NCBI GenBank assembly: GCA_947501115.1
Contig: CANMVX010000003.1
Location: 1-64,000 of the forward strand
Source: Haliscomenobacteraceae bacterium
Lineage (GTDB): Bacteria; Bacteroidota; Bacteroidia; Chitinophagales; Saprospiraceae
DNA length: 64,000 bases
Direction of reading: 5' to 3'
Shown: in pieces, positions 35,924 to 43,183 of the stretch
Layout: the number at the start of each line of letters is the position of its first letter
Numbering within the stretch: position 1 is the first letter of the stretch
Made by a program: the position numbers and the translations under genes
Notes under the pieces: generated by a model
What the model saw: only the letters and a program-made list of their open reading frames with translations
Database searches by the model: none
Told to the model about the DNA's origin: nothing

Positions 35924-35970
35924 TATAATTTGCCAAATGTAATAAAAAATATCATATTTGGCAAATTATA
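35924..35970. promoter_or_regulatory. 15-bp inverted repeat upstream of the truncated ATPase
   Basis: TATAATTTGCCAAAT at 35924-35938 is exactly repeated in inverse at 35956-35970, with a 17-bp spacer. The pair lies 31-77 bp upstream of the ATPase start. It could be an operator or a 5' hairpin. Confidence 0.5.
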
Positions 35971-36051
35971 GAATCCTATATTCTGCCAAAACTAACAAAA
36001 GTTAAATACCACATACATGAACCGGCTAATCACCTGTCGATTTATATACTT

Positions 36052-36081
36052 CTAGGGCGAATTGCATTTGCCCTTTTTTAG
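36052..36081. repeat. REP-like palindrome, copy 1
   Basis: TAGGGCGAATTGCATTTGCCC followed by a T run. It is the first of six related palindromes (consensus GTAGGGGCGAATKGCATTCGCCCTTTT) between 36 and 40.6 kb, each in an intergenic gap. Confidence 0.65.
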
Positions 36082-36152
36082 GTCGGGTCAAAATGACCGT
36101 AGCTGATTATTTTGATCACCATCGTAAAGTTTGTATCTACAAGGCGCGTCAA

Positions 36153-37106
36153 TTATTCTGGTTGGAGTACTTTATATTTACTTAGCATTATTTTCCAATA
36201 AGCATGTTGCATTTCTTCGCTTAAAAATGATACCTCAATCAAGCTTTTTGCCTTTGATTGTTTTTTCATAAATCGATCAAAAACACCCTGAATTTGTTTA
36301 TTATTCAACCCCAGATAGGTTCCAAATCGTTCAAAATGATGGCGGGTAAATTTTGTTTTCTTTCCCTCCATACTTAGTGCTAATTCTTCTTTGTCTTTTG
36401 GATTCGCCAAATTCACATTAAGTAAGTCGTATGCAGGAGACAGTGACCATTTGCCATCATTTTCAATCATTGAAAAGTTTTTCAAGTGCATATCGTTATT
36501 TCCCGTCAAAAAGCAAAAAACAGTCAATTCGAAATATTTTAACTGGTCCATGAGGGTGTCCGTGGAGTATTGCCGCAAAGCCTTACCTACACGCTCCATA
36601 GTGCTTTTGTATTTATCTACTGCCTCTGTAATTTGAAACATATCGAGCATGTGAATTTTCTGAGCATCTAAAGTTCTGTCAATCCTTTTGGTGATATATG
36701 CCAATTCACCTGAATGAAGCCTAATCAAACTTGAAGGAACCGTTTGAATGCCGAATATTTCCGCAATCTTCATCGTTAAATGTTCGTTTTCTGGCATCTC
36801 AGGATAGGCACTTGAAGGTGGTTTGAAAATATAATTTCCACCCAAAGTTCCCACCACGGTAAGTCTCGTCATATTTTTTTGGTTTAACACTTCATTAATT
36901 GTCGAAAGGGAAAGCTTGGGTTGTACTCCCGGCATAGCAATACGATAAGCGACCACTTCTTTAGCCAACTCATTCATTTCGCTTAAAGAGTATTTTAAAA
37001 ATGGAGGTGTATTACTTCCAAAAAAAGCCAGACTACATTTAGCATGGTAGTCAGGTTGCTCTAAATCTACCATTTCGCCATAGCAGTATAAACATCTCTT
37101 ATTCAT
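36153..37106 (-). CDS. hipT: HipT-type serine/threonine kinase toxin
   Basis: The 317-residue protein corresponds to HipA without its N-terminal subdomain. An N-terminal cysteine cluster (C5, C8, C24) precedes GVQPKLSL (60-67), VVGTLGGNYIFKPP (84-97, ATP loop), then GNNDMHLKNFS (202-212) with catalytic Asp205 and PAYDLLN with metal Asp227. HipT kinases phosphorylate targets such as tRNA synthetases. The gene overlaps the HipS gene by 8 bp. All kinase motifs are present, so it seems functional. Confidence 0.88.
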   Translation of the reverse strand: MNKRCLYCYGEMVDLEQPDYHAKCSLAFFGSNTPPFLKYSLSEMNELAKEVVAYRIAMPGVQPKLSLSTINEVLNQKNMTRLTVVGTLGGNYIFKPPSSAYPEMPENEHLTMKIAEIFGIQTVPSSLIRLHSGELAYITKRIDRTLDAQKIHMLDMFQITEAVDKYKSTMERVGKALRQYSTDTLMDQLKYFELTVFCFLTGNNDMHLKNFSMIENDGKWSLSPAYDLLNVNLANPKDKEELALSMEGKKTKFTRHHFERFGTYLGLNNKQIQGVFDRFMKKQSKAKSLIEVSFLSEEMQHAYWKIMLSKYKVLQPE

Positions 37107-37437
37107 TGGCTTGGTTTAAAGGTTTTACGCTAACTGCTCCGATACAGTTTTGGCAACAAGCCAGTAATAAACCCATTCTATCATTTGGGTTTATTTTATA
37201 ATGATTTTTAGCAACGTCTAAAAGCCAGCCCTCTGGAATGAGTCCTTCAAAAAATGAAAACAAATGCTTGTCGTGATAGGGATATTTAACAACCGGCATG
37301 GTGAAGGTTAAAAACTGATTGGGATGATCAATAATGTATTGTTCGTCATATTGAAAAGTAAAATGGCCTTCATTGGTTTCAGTCAAAACACCTGCTCTGA
37401 CGTCCTTGTAAAATATTTCAGCTGTTCTCATCGTCAT
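37099..37437 (-). CDS. hipS: HipS-like protein (HipA N-terminal subdomain)
   Basis: About 112 residues starting MTMRTAEIFYKDVRAGVL match the N-terminal HipA subdomain: GHFTFQYDEQYI, LTFTMPV, FSFFEGLIPEGWLLD (the characteristic F-x-x-L-x-P-E-G) and DRMGLLLACCQNCIGAV. As a separate small protein between HipB and the kinase it is HipS; in E. coli O127:H6 HipBST the corresponding protein is the antitoxin. The start overlaps the hipB end by about 20 bp; Met codons at 37455, 37437 and 37431 are all possible. Confidence 0.85.
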   Translation of the reverse strand: MTMRTAEIFYKDVRAGVLTETNEGHFTFQYDEQYIIDHPNQFLTFTMPVVKYPYHDKHLFSFFEGLIPEGWLLDVAKNHYKINPNDRMGLLLACCQNCIGAVSVKPLNQANE

Positions 37438-37654
37438 TGATTTGATTTTTTTCAATGTCTTTGTTGGCTATGGGAGCAAGGGTATGACCAAACATGGAAA
37501 GCACGTGGTTTACTTTTTCTAATTGTAAATTTCCTTTACCCTGTTCAATCTTTCTAATCACAGTAAGTGCAACCCCGGCTCTTTCTGCAAATGCTAATTG
37601 CGTTAGTCCGGCTTGTTTTCGTTTTTCTTTGAGAAAGTTCCCCAGTGATTTCAT
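37418..37654 (-). CDS. hipB: HipB-type HTH regulator
   Basis: The 78-residue Cro/C1-type helix-turn-helix protein reads LGNFLKEKRKQAGLTQLAFA, then ERAGVALTVIRKIEQGKGNL. It is the DNA-binding member of the HipBST operon and augments repression through HipS/HipT complexes. Two identical 14-bp palindromes at 37696-37748 lie 42-94 bp upstream. Gene order B-S-T matches the known tripartite systems. Confidence 0.9.
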   Translation of the reverse strand: MKSLGNFLKEKRKQAGLTQLAFAERAGVALTVIRKIEQGKGNLQLEKVNHVLSMFGHTLAPIANKDIEKNQINDDENS

Positions 37655-37695
37655 TATATGCTTTTGCAGTTACTATATGCAAAAATAGTAAATTG

Positions 37696-37748
37696 TATGT
37701 AAAAACATATAAAAATGAACATAATAAATAATTATATGTAAAAACATA
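37696..37748. promoter_or_regulatory. Twin operator of hipBST
   Basis: TATGTAAAAACATA occurs twice, at 37696-37709 and 37735-37748, each with TATGT/ACATA arms, 39 bp apart. They are the only strong palindromes upstream of hipB, and the spacing is near four helical turns. HipB dimers binding both could bend DNA as in E. coli. Confidence 0.55.
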
Positions 37749-37770
37749 TAAATGTACCAATATCATTTCC

Positions 37771-37798
37771 CGTAGGGGCGAATTGCATTCGCCCTTTT
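37771..37798. repeat. REP-like palindrome, copy 2
   Basis: CGTAGGGGCGAATTGCATTC then GCCCTTTT. It is preceded by TACCAATATCATTTCC, which recurs before copy 4 (40283-40300), so the repeated unit is about 45 bp. Confidence 0.7.
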
Positions 37799-37855
37799 CC
37801 CAATAAGTCAAAGTTTTATTTGCCATGAAGAAAGATTTTAATTGTTTAAAATACG

Positions 37856-37879
37856 TATCTTTGAAAAATAAACACGTAT
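37856..37879 (+). promoter_or_regulatory. Promoter/operator candidate of vapBC
   Basis: TATCTTTG at 37856-37863 fits the TAnnTTTG -7 box of Bacteroidota. ACGTATC occurs at 37853 and again at 37873, 20 bp apart, around it and just before the ATG at 37881. This may be an operator for the antitoxin. Confidence 0.45.
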
Positions 37880-37880
37880 C

Positions 37881-38126
37881 ATGACGAGTAAACTAACATT
37901 GACCGTTGAAAAGGCAATTATAGACAGAGCTAAGTCTTATGCAAAAAAAACAGGACGTAGTCTCTCCGAATTGATTGAAAATTATCTTGAGACCATAACG
38001 CAAGAAGATAATCAAGTGGACTTGTCTCCGAAGCTAAGAAAATTAGTTGGTTCGGTTCAATTACCTGCAGACTTTGACGAGGAAAAGGAATTAAGGTCAG
38101 CCCTTGAAAAAAAACACTTGTTATGA
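37881..38126 (+). CDS. VapB-like (DUF6364-type) antitoxin
   Basis: The 81-residue protein has a ribbon-helix-helix start (LTLTVEKAIIDRAKSYAKKT, then GRSLSELIENYLETI), a common antitoxin fold, and an acidic C-terminus (LPADFDEEKELRSALEKK) that would block the PIN active site. Its stop overlaps the toxin ATG (ATGA). Confidence 0.85.
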   Translation: MTSKLTLTVEKAIIDRAKSYAKKTGRSLSELIENYLETITQEDNQVDLSPKLRKLVGSVQLPADFDEEKELRSALEKKHLL

Positions 38127-38539
38127 TAAAGGTTTTTCTTGATACTAATGTTCTTATCGATTTGATCGCGGACAGAAAGCCCTTTAGTAAACATGTCATT
38201 GAAATATTTAAGCATGCAGAAGAGAATAGTATTCATCTTTTTACTTCATCCCATTCAATAGCAACGGCACATTATATTTTGAAAAAATATGTTGCTGAAA
38301 AGGAATTAAGAGAAATTCTGTTAAATCTTTTAGCATTTCTTGATGTGGTACCCGTTGATTTAGATGTGCTAAAAAAGGGCTTACGTTCTATTCATAAAGA
38401 CTTTGAAGACGCAATACAAATGTTTTGTGCTTCCTCCATTCCTGGAATTAATTATATCGTAACAAGAAATACGAAGGATTTTAAAACAAGTGAATTGGTT
38501 GTTTTGACTCCTGATGAAATGTGCCTAAAATTAAAGTAG
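38123..38539 (+). CDS. vapC: PIN-domain toxin (VapC family)
   Basis: The 138-residue protein has the PIN acidic residues at KVFLDTNVLIDLI (Asp about 6), IHLFTSSHSIATAHYI, DFEDAIQMFCA (Glu and Asp about 94-95) and IVTRNTKDFK (Asp about 116). It should be a Mg-dependent RNase. The toxin is complete and paired with an intact antitoxin. Its stop adjoins REP-like copy 3. Confidence 0.9.
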   Translation: MIKVFLDTNVLIDLIADRKPFSKHVIEIFKHAEENSIHLFTSSHSIATAHYILKKYVAEKELREILLNLLAFLDVVPVDLDVLKKGLRSIHKDFEDAIQMFCASSIPGINYIVTRNTKDFKTSELVVLTPDEMCLKLK

Positions 38540-38557
38540 GGGCGAATGGCATTCGCA
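38536..38557. repeat. REP-like palindrome, copy 3 (partial)
   Basis: GTAGGGGCGAATGGCATTCGC then sequence diverges; the closing CCC is lost. It overlaps the stop codon of the VapC-type toxin gene. Confidence 0.6.
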
Positions 38558-38674
38558 ATCTTTCATGGCATTCGTCTAGGTTTTAGCAAGGATTAACTTT
38601 ATAATGGAAAAAAATTAATAATTATATCCTTTTAGTGGAAAATATTTAATATTTTAGACCAAATATTGCGCTTA

Positions 38675-40156
38675 ATGGAAAAAAATCTACCCCTTCATCT
38701 ACAAGAAGTGATTTTTGGCTCTAAGGATCCTAAGATTTCCAATCAAATCTCAAAATTGGTCAAAATAGGAGCTATTCGGAAAATTGCTCCAAGAATATAT
38801 TCTCCCAATATGATTGAGCCTGTTGAGTCTATTATCAAAAAAAATCTTTTTAAGATACTGGGGAATTTATACCCCGGGACATTGCTTAGTCATCGTTCTG
38901 CCTTTGAGTTTCAGGCAACAAAAACAGGACAAATATTTCTAACCACCAGCTATACTAAAAAGATAAATCTTCCGGGAGTTACCCTTCAATTTCTTGAAGG
39001 TGCGTCTCCCATTGAGGGTGATAATAAAATGTCGGGTGAATTGTTTGTCTCTCAAAGACCACGCGCATTTTTAGAAAATTTGCAGGCCTCAAAAAAAGCA
39101 GGTAGTGCATCTAAATGTTTGAGCTTGCCGGAAATTGAAGAGCGTTTGGAGGAGATTATCAGAGTGAATGGCGAAGATGAAATTAATAAAGTGAGAGATA
39201 AGGCTCGACTTATTTCTGTGCAATTAAATATGGAAAAGGAGTTTGGGAAATTAAACCACTTGATTAGTGCTTTGTTAAAGACTAAATCTTCAAAAATTTT
39301 AATATCTCCGTTGGCAAAAGCAAGGGCATTTGGAATGCCATACGATCCCTCCAGAGCAGATTTATTTGAGATCCTCTTTCGAGATTTAAAGAAAGTAGAA
39401 TTCCCTTTTCGGGAGGAAAAGAACACTAGTCCAACCTCGTTTAGAAATTTAGCCTTTTTCGAAAGTTATTTTTCTAATTATATTGAAGGAACTGTATTTG
39501 AAATTGACGAAGCAAAGAAAATCATCCAAACGAACAAGCCACTTCCTGCCAGAAATGAAGATAGTCATGATGTTTTAGGAACTTATCAGATTGTTTCTAA
39601 TAAAAAGGAAATGGAGATTACCCCTTCTTCTCCTGATGAGTTTTTGAAAATAATATTGTTCCGACACTCGATATTATTGAAAGTAAGAACAGATAAAAAT
39701 CCTGGGCTGTTTAAAGACAGGAATAATTTTGCGGGAAGTACAGCTTTTGTAGATTTTAACCTGGTGAAAGGCACATTGTTTCAGAGCTACGACTTTTACA
39801 GGGCCTTAGATCATCCATTTGCCAAGGCTGCTTATGTTATGTTTGTAATAAGTGAGGTTCATCCATTTTTAGATGGCAATGGGCGTATTGCAAGAGTCAT
39901 GATGAATGCAGAACTGACAAGTGCAGGGCAATCAAAAATAATTATTCCAACGGTATTTAGAGTGGATTATATGGGAGCATTGAAGAAATTCACGAAACAA
40001 CGAAAATGTGATACATATATCAAAATGTTACAAAGGGCGCATGAGTTTAGTGCCAACGTATATGCTGAGAATATGGATGACATGCAAACATATTTAACTT
40101 CATGTAAGGCCTTTATTGATGATTCTGATGTTATATTGAAAATAGTACCCCGGTAA
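38675..40156 (+). CDS. Fic family AMP-transferase with N-terminal wHTH antitoxin-like domain
   Basis: I prefer the ATG at 38675 (493 residues) over the TTG at 38666. Residues 1-150 look like an AbiEi-type winged-helix domain: SNQISKLVKIGAIRKIAPRIYSP and YPGTLLSHRSAFEFQ. Residues 225-470 are Fic: SNYIEG (about 266-271) is the autoinhibitory S-x-x-x-E-G motif, and VHPFLDGNGRIARVMMN (about 395) is the complete active-site signature. The motif order puts it in the class with N-terminal self-inhibition. It would transfer AMP or another nucleotide group to proteins. Repeated TGGAAAA boxes at 38603, 38634 and 38674 may be targets for the wHTH part. Confidence 0.85.
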   Translation: MEKNLPLHLQEVIFGSKDPKISNQISKLVKIGAIRKIAPRIYSPNMIEPVESIIKKNLFKILGNLYPGTLLSHRSAFEFQATKTGQIFLTTSYTKKINLPGVTLQFLEGASPIEGDNKMSGELFVSQRPRAFLENLQASKKAGSASKCLSLPEIEERLEEIIRVNGEDEINKVRDKARLISVQLNMEKEFGKLNHLISALLKTKSSKILISPLAKARAFGMPYDPSRADLFEILFRDLKKVEFPFREEKNTSPTSFRNLAFFESYFSNYIEGTVFEIDEAKKIIQTNKPLPARNEDSHDVLGTYQIVSNKKEMEITPSSPDEFLKIILFRHSILLKVRTDKNPGLFKDRNNFAGSTAFVDFNLVKGTLFQSYDFYRALDHPFAKAAYVMFVISEVHPFLDGNGRIARVMMNAELTSAGQSKIIIPTVFRVDYMGALKKFTKQRKCDTYIKMLQRAHEFSANVYAENMDDMQTYLTSCKAFIDDSDVILKIVPR

Positions 40157-40300
40157 AATCAATCTCCTGACCTATTTTTAGTAAATTTTCTTGCTTAGGG
40201 GTAAATAGAGTAAATGCCATTCGACTATCACCAACGTGACAAAGTTGTGCACATAATTGATATTTATCACACCGTGTTAATGCACCAATATCACTTTTCC

Positions 40301-40330
40301 TGTAGGTGCGAATGGCATTCGCCCTTTTTT
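40301..40330. repeat. REP-like palindrome, copy 4
   Basis: TGTAGGTGCGAATGGCATTC and GCCCTTTTTT, with CACCAATATCACTTTTCC before it, matching the flank of copy 2. Confidence 0.7.
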
Positions 40331-40399
40331 AACCAGTATCTATTTTCTAATTCCATTCACCCATTTGCAACAAATATCTTTTCATTTAATTGACATGTG

Positions 40400-40470
40400 A
40401 ATACACCTGTCTTATACAAGGGGAAGTAACCTGTTTCGTAAATAGGGAATTCACCTGTATAAAAATAGGG
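40400..40470. repeat. Three tandem 23-24 bp units
   Basis: Units at 40400-40423, 40424-40447 and 40448-40470 share the frame AAxxxACCTGT...TA.A.AGGG (AATACACCTGT, AAGTAACCTGT, AATTCACCTGT). The last unit runs into REP-like copy 5. They could be an operator array or a decaying minisatellite. Confidence 0.55.
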
Positions 40471-40490
40471 CGAATTCAATTCGCCCCTAC
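40467..40490. repeat. REP-like palindrome, copy 5 (inverted)
   Basis: AGGGCGAATTCAATTCGCCCC then TAC: the same palindrome read in the other direction, ending with the complement of GTAGGGG. Confidence 0.65.
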
Positions 40491-40545
40491 TATAACGGGG
40501 ATAAAACGATGTATGTGATTGGGTAAATTATTTGATGGTTCTTGG

Positions 40546-40570
40546 TGGCGACGAATGGCATTTTGCCCTT
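40546..40570. repeat. REP-like palindrome, copy 6 (diverged)
   Basis: GGCGACGAATGGCATTTTGCCCTT keeps the GCGAAT...GCCC shape with changes. It touches the end of the ATPase gene at 40571. Confidence 0.5.
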
Positions 40571-41785
40571 CTAATAACTGTCATCTAATAAAAAATCATG
40601 AATTTGAACATGTTTTACCCCTTCTATGTCTTCTTTCCAAAATTCATCCATCGTAACAACAAATTTTGGATAATTATCTAAAATGGCCAATAGGGGACTA
40701 AATTCTCGATGTATGGTTGCTTCATTTTCTAATTTGTAGGCAACTTGTATATAGATTTTTTTTCCTTGTTTTTCGGCGATAAAATCAATTTCTCTGCTAT
40801 CTAATTTGCCAATATATACTTTATATTCCCTTCGTTTAAGTTCCAGAAAAACGACATTTTCCAAAATGCCACCAATCATTCTATCGCGATATCCCATCAT
40901 CGCATAAAGCAGAGAAAGGTCACTAACAAAGAATTTTTCTTGAGTCTTTAAAATTTCCTTTCCTTTGATATCAAAACGCGAAACCCGATATAAAATAAAT
41001 GCCCCCTCTAAGGCAGATAAATAATTGTAGATGGTGTTGACATCCGTTTTTCGCGACTGGCTTTTAAAATAATCTGAAATACTTTTTCCGGAAAAAGTAT
41101 TTCCAATATTATCAAAAGCAAAGCGAGTAACCCGTTCTAAAAGTTCAATGTCCCTGATTTTGTATCGCTGTATAGTATCTCGCAGTAGGACAGAGGCATA
41201 GATATCCCGAATAACTTTATAAGTAGTATCTTCATCGTAATTACCGGTATGAATTATAGGAAATCCTCCTTTTCGCAGGTAGGTTACAAAAGACTCTTTT
41301 ATAGATGATACAGCAGTTTGATACACACTGTTGAAAAGTAAATATTCTTTGAAAGACAAAGTATAAACGGGTATTTCTATATATCTGCCCGCTAAATAGG
41401 TGGCTAACTCTGACGATAGTAAATGAGAATTAGATCCAGTAAGATAAACATCAACGTTGAAATCCACCAAAAGCGAATTAACTACTTTTTCCCAAGCCTG
41501 AACCTCCTGAATTTCGTCCAGCAAAATATAAAACTTTTTATCTTTTGTAAGCTGTCCCGCTAGATACTCATACAATGAAGGTGCATTTTTCAGATGTTCA
41601 GTGGTGAGACTTTCAAAGTTTAGGGCAATGATACTATTTTCAGTGATTCCTTTTTCAAGTAAAACTTTTTTAAGGAGCAGTAATATGGTTGATTTACCTG
41701 ACCTACGTATGCCCGTTAGTATTTTTACCAGCGGTTTATCTATCCACTGTTCCAGTTGCTTTAAATAAAAAGGCCTTCTAATCAT
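40571..41785 (-). CDS. AAA ATPase with DUF4143 domain (first of three)
   Basis: The 404-residue protein has Walker A LTGIRRSGKSTIL (about 23-35), Walker B KFYILLDEIQEVQAW (about 83-97), YLTGSNSHLL as sensor 1, AGRYIEIPVYTLSFKEYL, a central winged helix, and a C-terminal DUF4143 part ending REIDFIAEKQGKKIYIQVAY, the E-x-D...QV of a degenerate PD-(D/E)xK-like nuclease fold. The molecular role of this abundant prokaryotic family is unknown. The start is overlapped by a perfect palindrome (41785-41806). Confidence 0.85.
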   Translation of the reverse strand: MIRRPFYLKQLEQWIDKPLVKILTGIRRSGKSTILLLLKKVLLEKGITENSIIALNFESLTTEHLKNAPSLYEYLAGQLTKDKKFYILLDEIQEVQAWEKVVNSLLVDFNVDVYLTGSNSHLLSSELATYLAGRYIEIPVYTLSFKEYLLFNSVYQTAVSSIKESFVTYLRKGGFPIIHTGNYDEDTTYKVIRDIYASVLLRDTIQRYKIRDIELLERVTRFAFDNIGNTFSGKSISDYFKSQSRKTDVNTIYNYLSALEGAFILYRVSRFDIKGKEILKTQEKFFVSDLSLLYAMMGYRDRMIGGILENVVFLELKRREYKVYIGKLDSREIDFIAEKQGKKIYIQVAYKLENEATIHREFSPLLAILDNYPKFVVTMDEFWKEDIEGVKHVQIHDFLLDDSY

Positions 41786-41806
41786 TTTATGTTTTGAAAC
41801 ATAAAA
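41785..41806. promoter_or_regulatory. Palindrome at the start of the DUF4143 ATPase gene 40571-41785
   Basis: TTTTATGTTT and AAACATAAAA face each other over a 2-base centre, exactly at the start codon. A second inverted repeat, TTTTTATGG-N6-CCATAAAAA, follows at 41825-41848. Both could be operators for autoregulation or hide the start in an RNA hairpin. Confidence 0.5.
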
Positions 41807-41824
41807 ATACTAAAATATTTATAT

Positions 41825-41848
41825 TTTTTATGGTTATATCCATAAAAA
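41825..41848. promoter_or_regulatory. Second inverted repeat upstream of the same ATPase
   Basis: TTTTTATGG at 41825-41833 and CCATAAAAA at 41840-41848 are perfect 9-bp arms with a 6-base centre, 40 bp upstream of the start. The half-site TTTTATG recurs in the palindrome at 41785-41806, so one protein could bind both. Confidence 0.5.
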
Positions 41849-41920
41849 CTTTAAAAGGCATGGAGCGTAATTGCATAAATTTTTTCGAGTGTTTAGCAAA
41901 AAACAGGCTAAATCTCCATT

Positions 41921-41971
41921 TTGCACAGAAAAAATGCAATAAATGTTAATAATTGCATTTTTTCAGTGCAA
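41921..41971. promoter_or_regulatory. 20-bp inverted repeat upstream of the second ATPase
   Basis: TTGCACAGAAAAAATGCAAT at 41921-41940 and its complement at 41952-41971 differ at one position and leave an 11-base loop. It lies 31-81 bp upstream of the ATG at 42002. A reading frame that starts inside this repeat (ATG 41921 region) is leader, not protein. Confidence 0.6.
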
Positions 41972-42001
41972 TTTTTGTATTTTTGTCTAAACCAGAGGGA
42001 A

Positions 42002-43171
42002 ATGCAAACGTTGTTTGAATATTCAAATCGATTAATATCCAATGTAGATAAAAAATTTACACGATATCTATATAATACAATACATTGGGAAAACAGATTA
42101 ATTGGCATAGTAGGCCCTCGTGGCGTAGGTAAAACGACCCTTGTTTTACAGTATATCAAAAATAATCTTGACGTTCGACATACTTTATACGTGTCGGCAG
42201 AGGATTTTTATTTTGCGAAACATCGTCTTTCGGATTTAGCTTCAGATTTTGTTAAATGGGGTGGAAAATATTTATTTATAGATGAAATACATAAATACCC
42301 TGATTGGTCAAATGAATTAAAACTAATTTATGATTACCATAATCATCTGAAAGTAGTATTTACGGGTTCTTCGGTACTAGATCTTAAAAAAGGTAGTGCT
42401 GATTTGAGTCGACGTGCAGTACTTTATAATTTGCAGGGTTTATCCTTTCGGGAATACTTAATGCTTTTTCATCAGATAGAAGTTCCGGTGTTTAATTTAA
42501 ATGAAATTCTCAATCATCGGGTGAAGGTCCCACAAATGGCACATCCATTGCCATTATTTGCTGATTATCTTAAAAGAGGATACTATCCCTTTGCCTTAGA
42601 ACCTGATTTTGATTTGAAATTATTACAAGTAGTCCATCAAACATTAGAAAGTGATATTCCTGTTTATGCAGGGATGAATGTGTCCAAAGGAAGGCAGCTA
42701 AAACAATTGATGGCCATTATTGCAGAAAGTGTCCCTTTCAAGCCTAATATGACTAAGATATCGGAAATTTTAGCTATTAGCCGAAATGTTATAGCCGATT
42801 ATCTTTTGTACATGGAGGAAGCTGGTATGCTGGCTCAATTGCGGGATGATACAAAGGGTATCAGAGGTTTGGGAAAAATAAATAAAGTGTATTTAGATAA
42901 CACCAATTTAGTGTATATCCTGGCAGGGGGAAACGCTAATAAAGGAAATATTAGGGAAACATTTTTCATAAATCAATGTCGGGTGCATCACCAGATTGTT
43001 TCTTCAAACCTGGCTGATTTTAAAATGGAGGATAAGGATTTTGAGGTTGGGGGTAAAAACAAAGGTTTAAAACAAATAAAAACAGCAGAAAATGGCTTCT
43101 TAGTAAAGGATGATATAGAAACTGGCTTTTTTAATACCATCCCTCTATGGCATTTTGGTCTAATGTATTGA
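42002..43171 (+). CDS. AAA ATPase with DUF4143-like C-terminus (second of three)
   Basis: From the ATG at 42002 the protein has 389 residues: IVGPRGVGKTTLVLQY (Walker A, about 36-51), KYLFIDEIHKYPDW (Walker B), LKVVFTGSSVLDL (sensor), YNLQGLSFREYL. The C-terminal domain shows LGKINKVYLDNTNLVYIL and DFEVGGKNKGLKQI, the variant of the nuclease-like fold with FEVGGK. It is divergent from the first ATPase and faces the third tail to tail. It differs strongly in sequence from its two neighbours, so this is not a recent duplication. Confidence 0.85.
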   Translation: MQTLFEYSNRLISNVDKKFTRYLYNTIHWENRLIGIVGPRGVGKTTLVLQYIKNNLDVRHTLYVSAEDFYFAKHRLSDLASDFVKWGGKYLFIDEIHKYPDWSNELKLIYDYHNHLKVVFTGSSVLDLKKGSADLSRRAVLYNLQGLSFREYLMLFHQIEVPVFNLNEILNHRVKVPQMAHPLPLFADYLKRGYYPFALEPDFDLKLLQVVHQTLESDIPVYAGMNVSKGRQLKQLMAIIAESVPFKPNMTKISEILAISRNVIADYLLYMEEAGMLAQLRDDTKGIRGLGKINKVYLDNTNLVYILAGGNANKGNIRETFFINQCRVHHQIVSSNLADFKMEDKDFEVGGKNKGLKQIKTAENGFLVKDDIETGFFNTIPLWHFGLMY

Positions 43172-43183
43172 TTAGGTTAGTTT

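Larger units (their letters stand above)
40157..40570. other. Repeat-filled intergenic region
   Basis: No gene is present in these 414 bases. They contain REP-like copies 4, 5 and 6 and three imperfect tandem units at 40400-40470. Only 40157-40280 is without evident repeats. Confidence 0.7.

Noticed and set aside
37554-37826. 90-codon minus-strand frame across the hipB leader
   Set aside because: It spans the twin operators and overlaps hipB in another frame; composition is that of non-coding repeats.
40400-40470. CRISPR-like array
   Set aside because: The three units are imperfect and directly adjacent with no spacers, and no cas gene is present.
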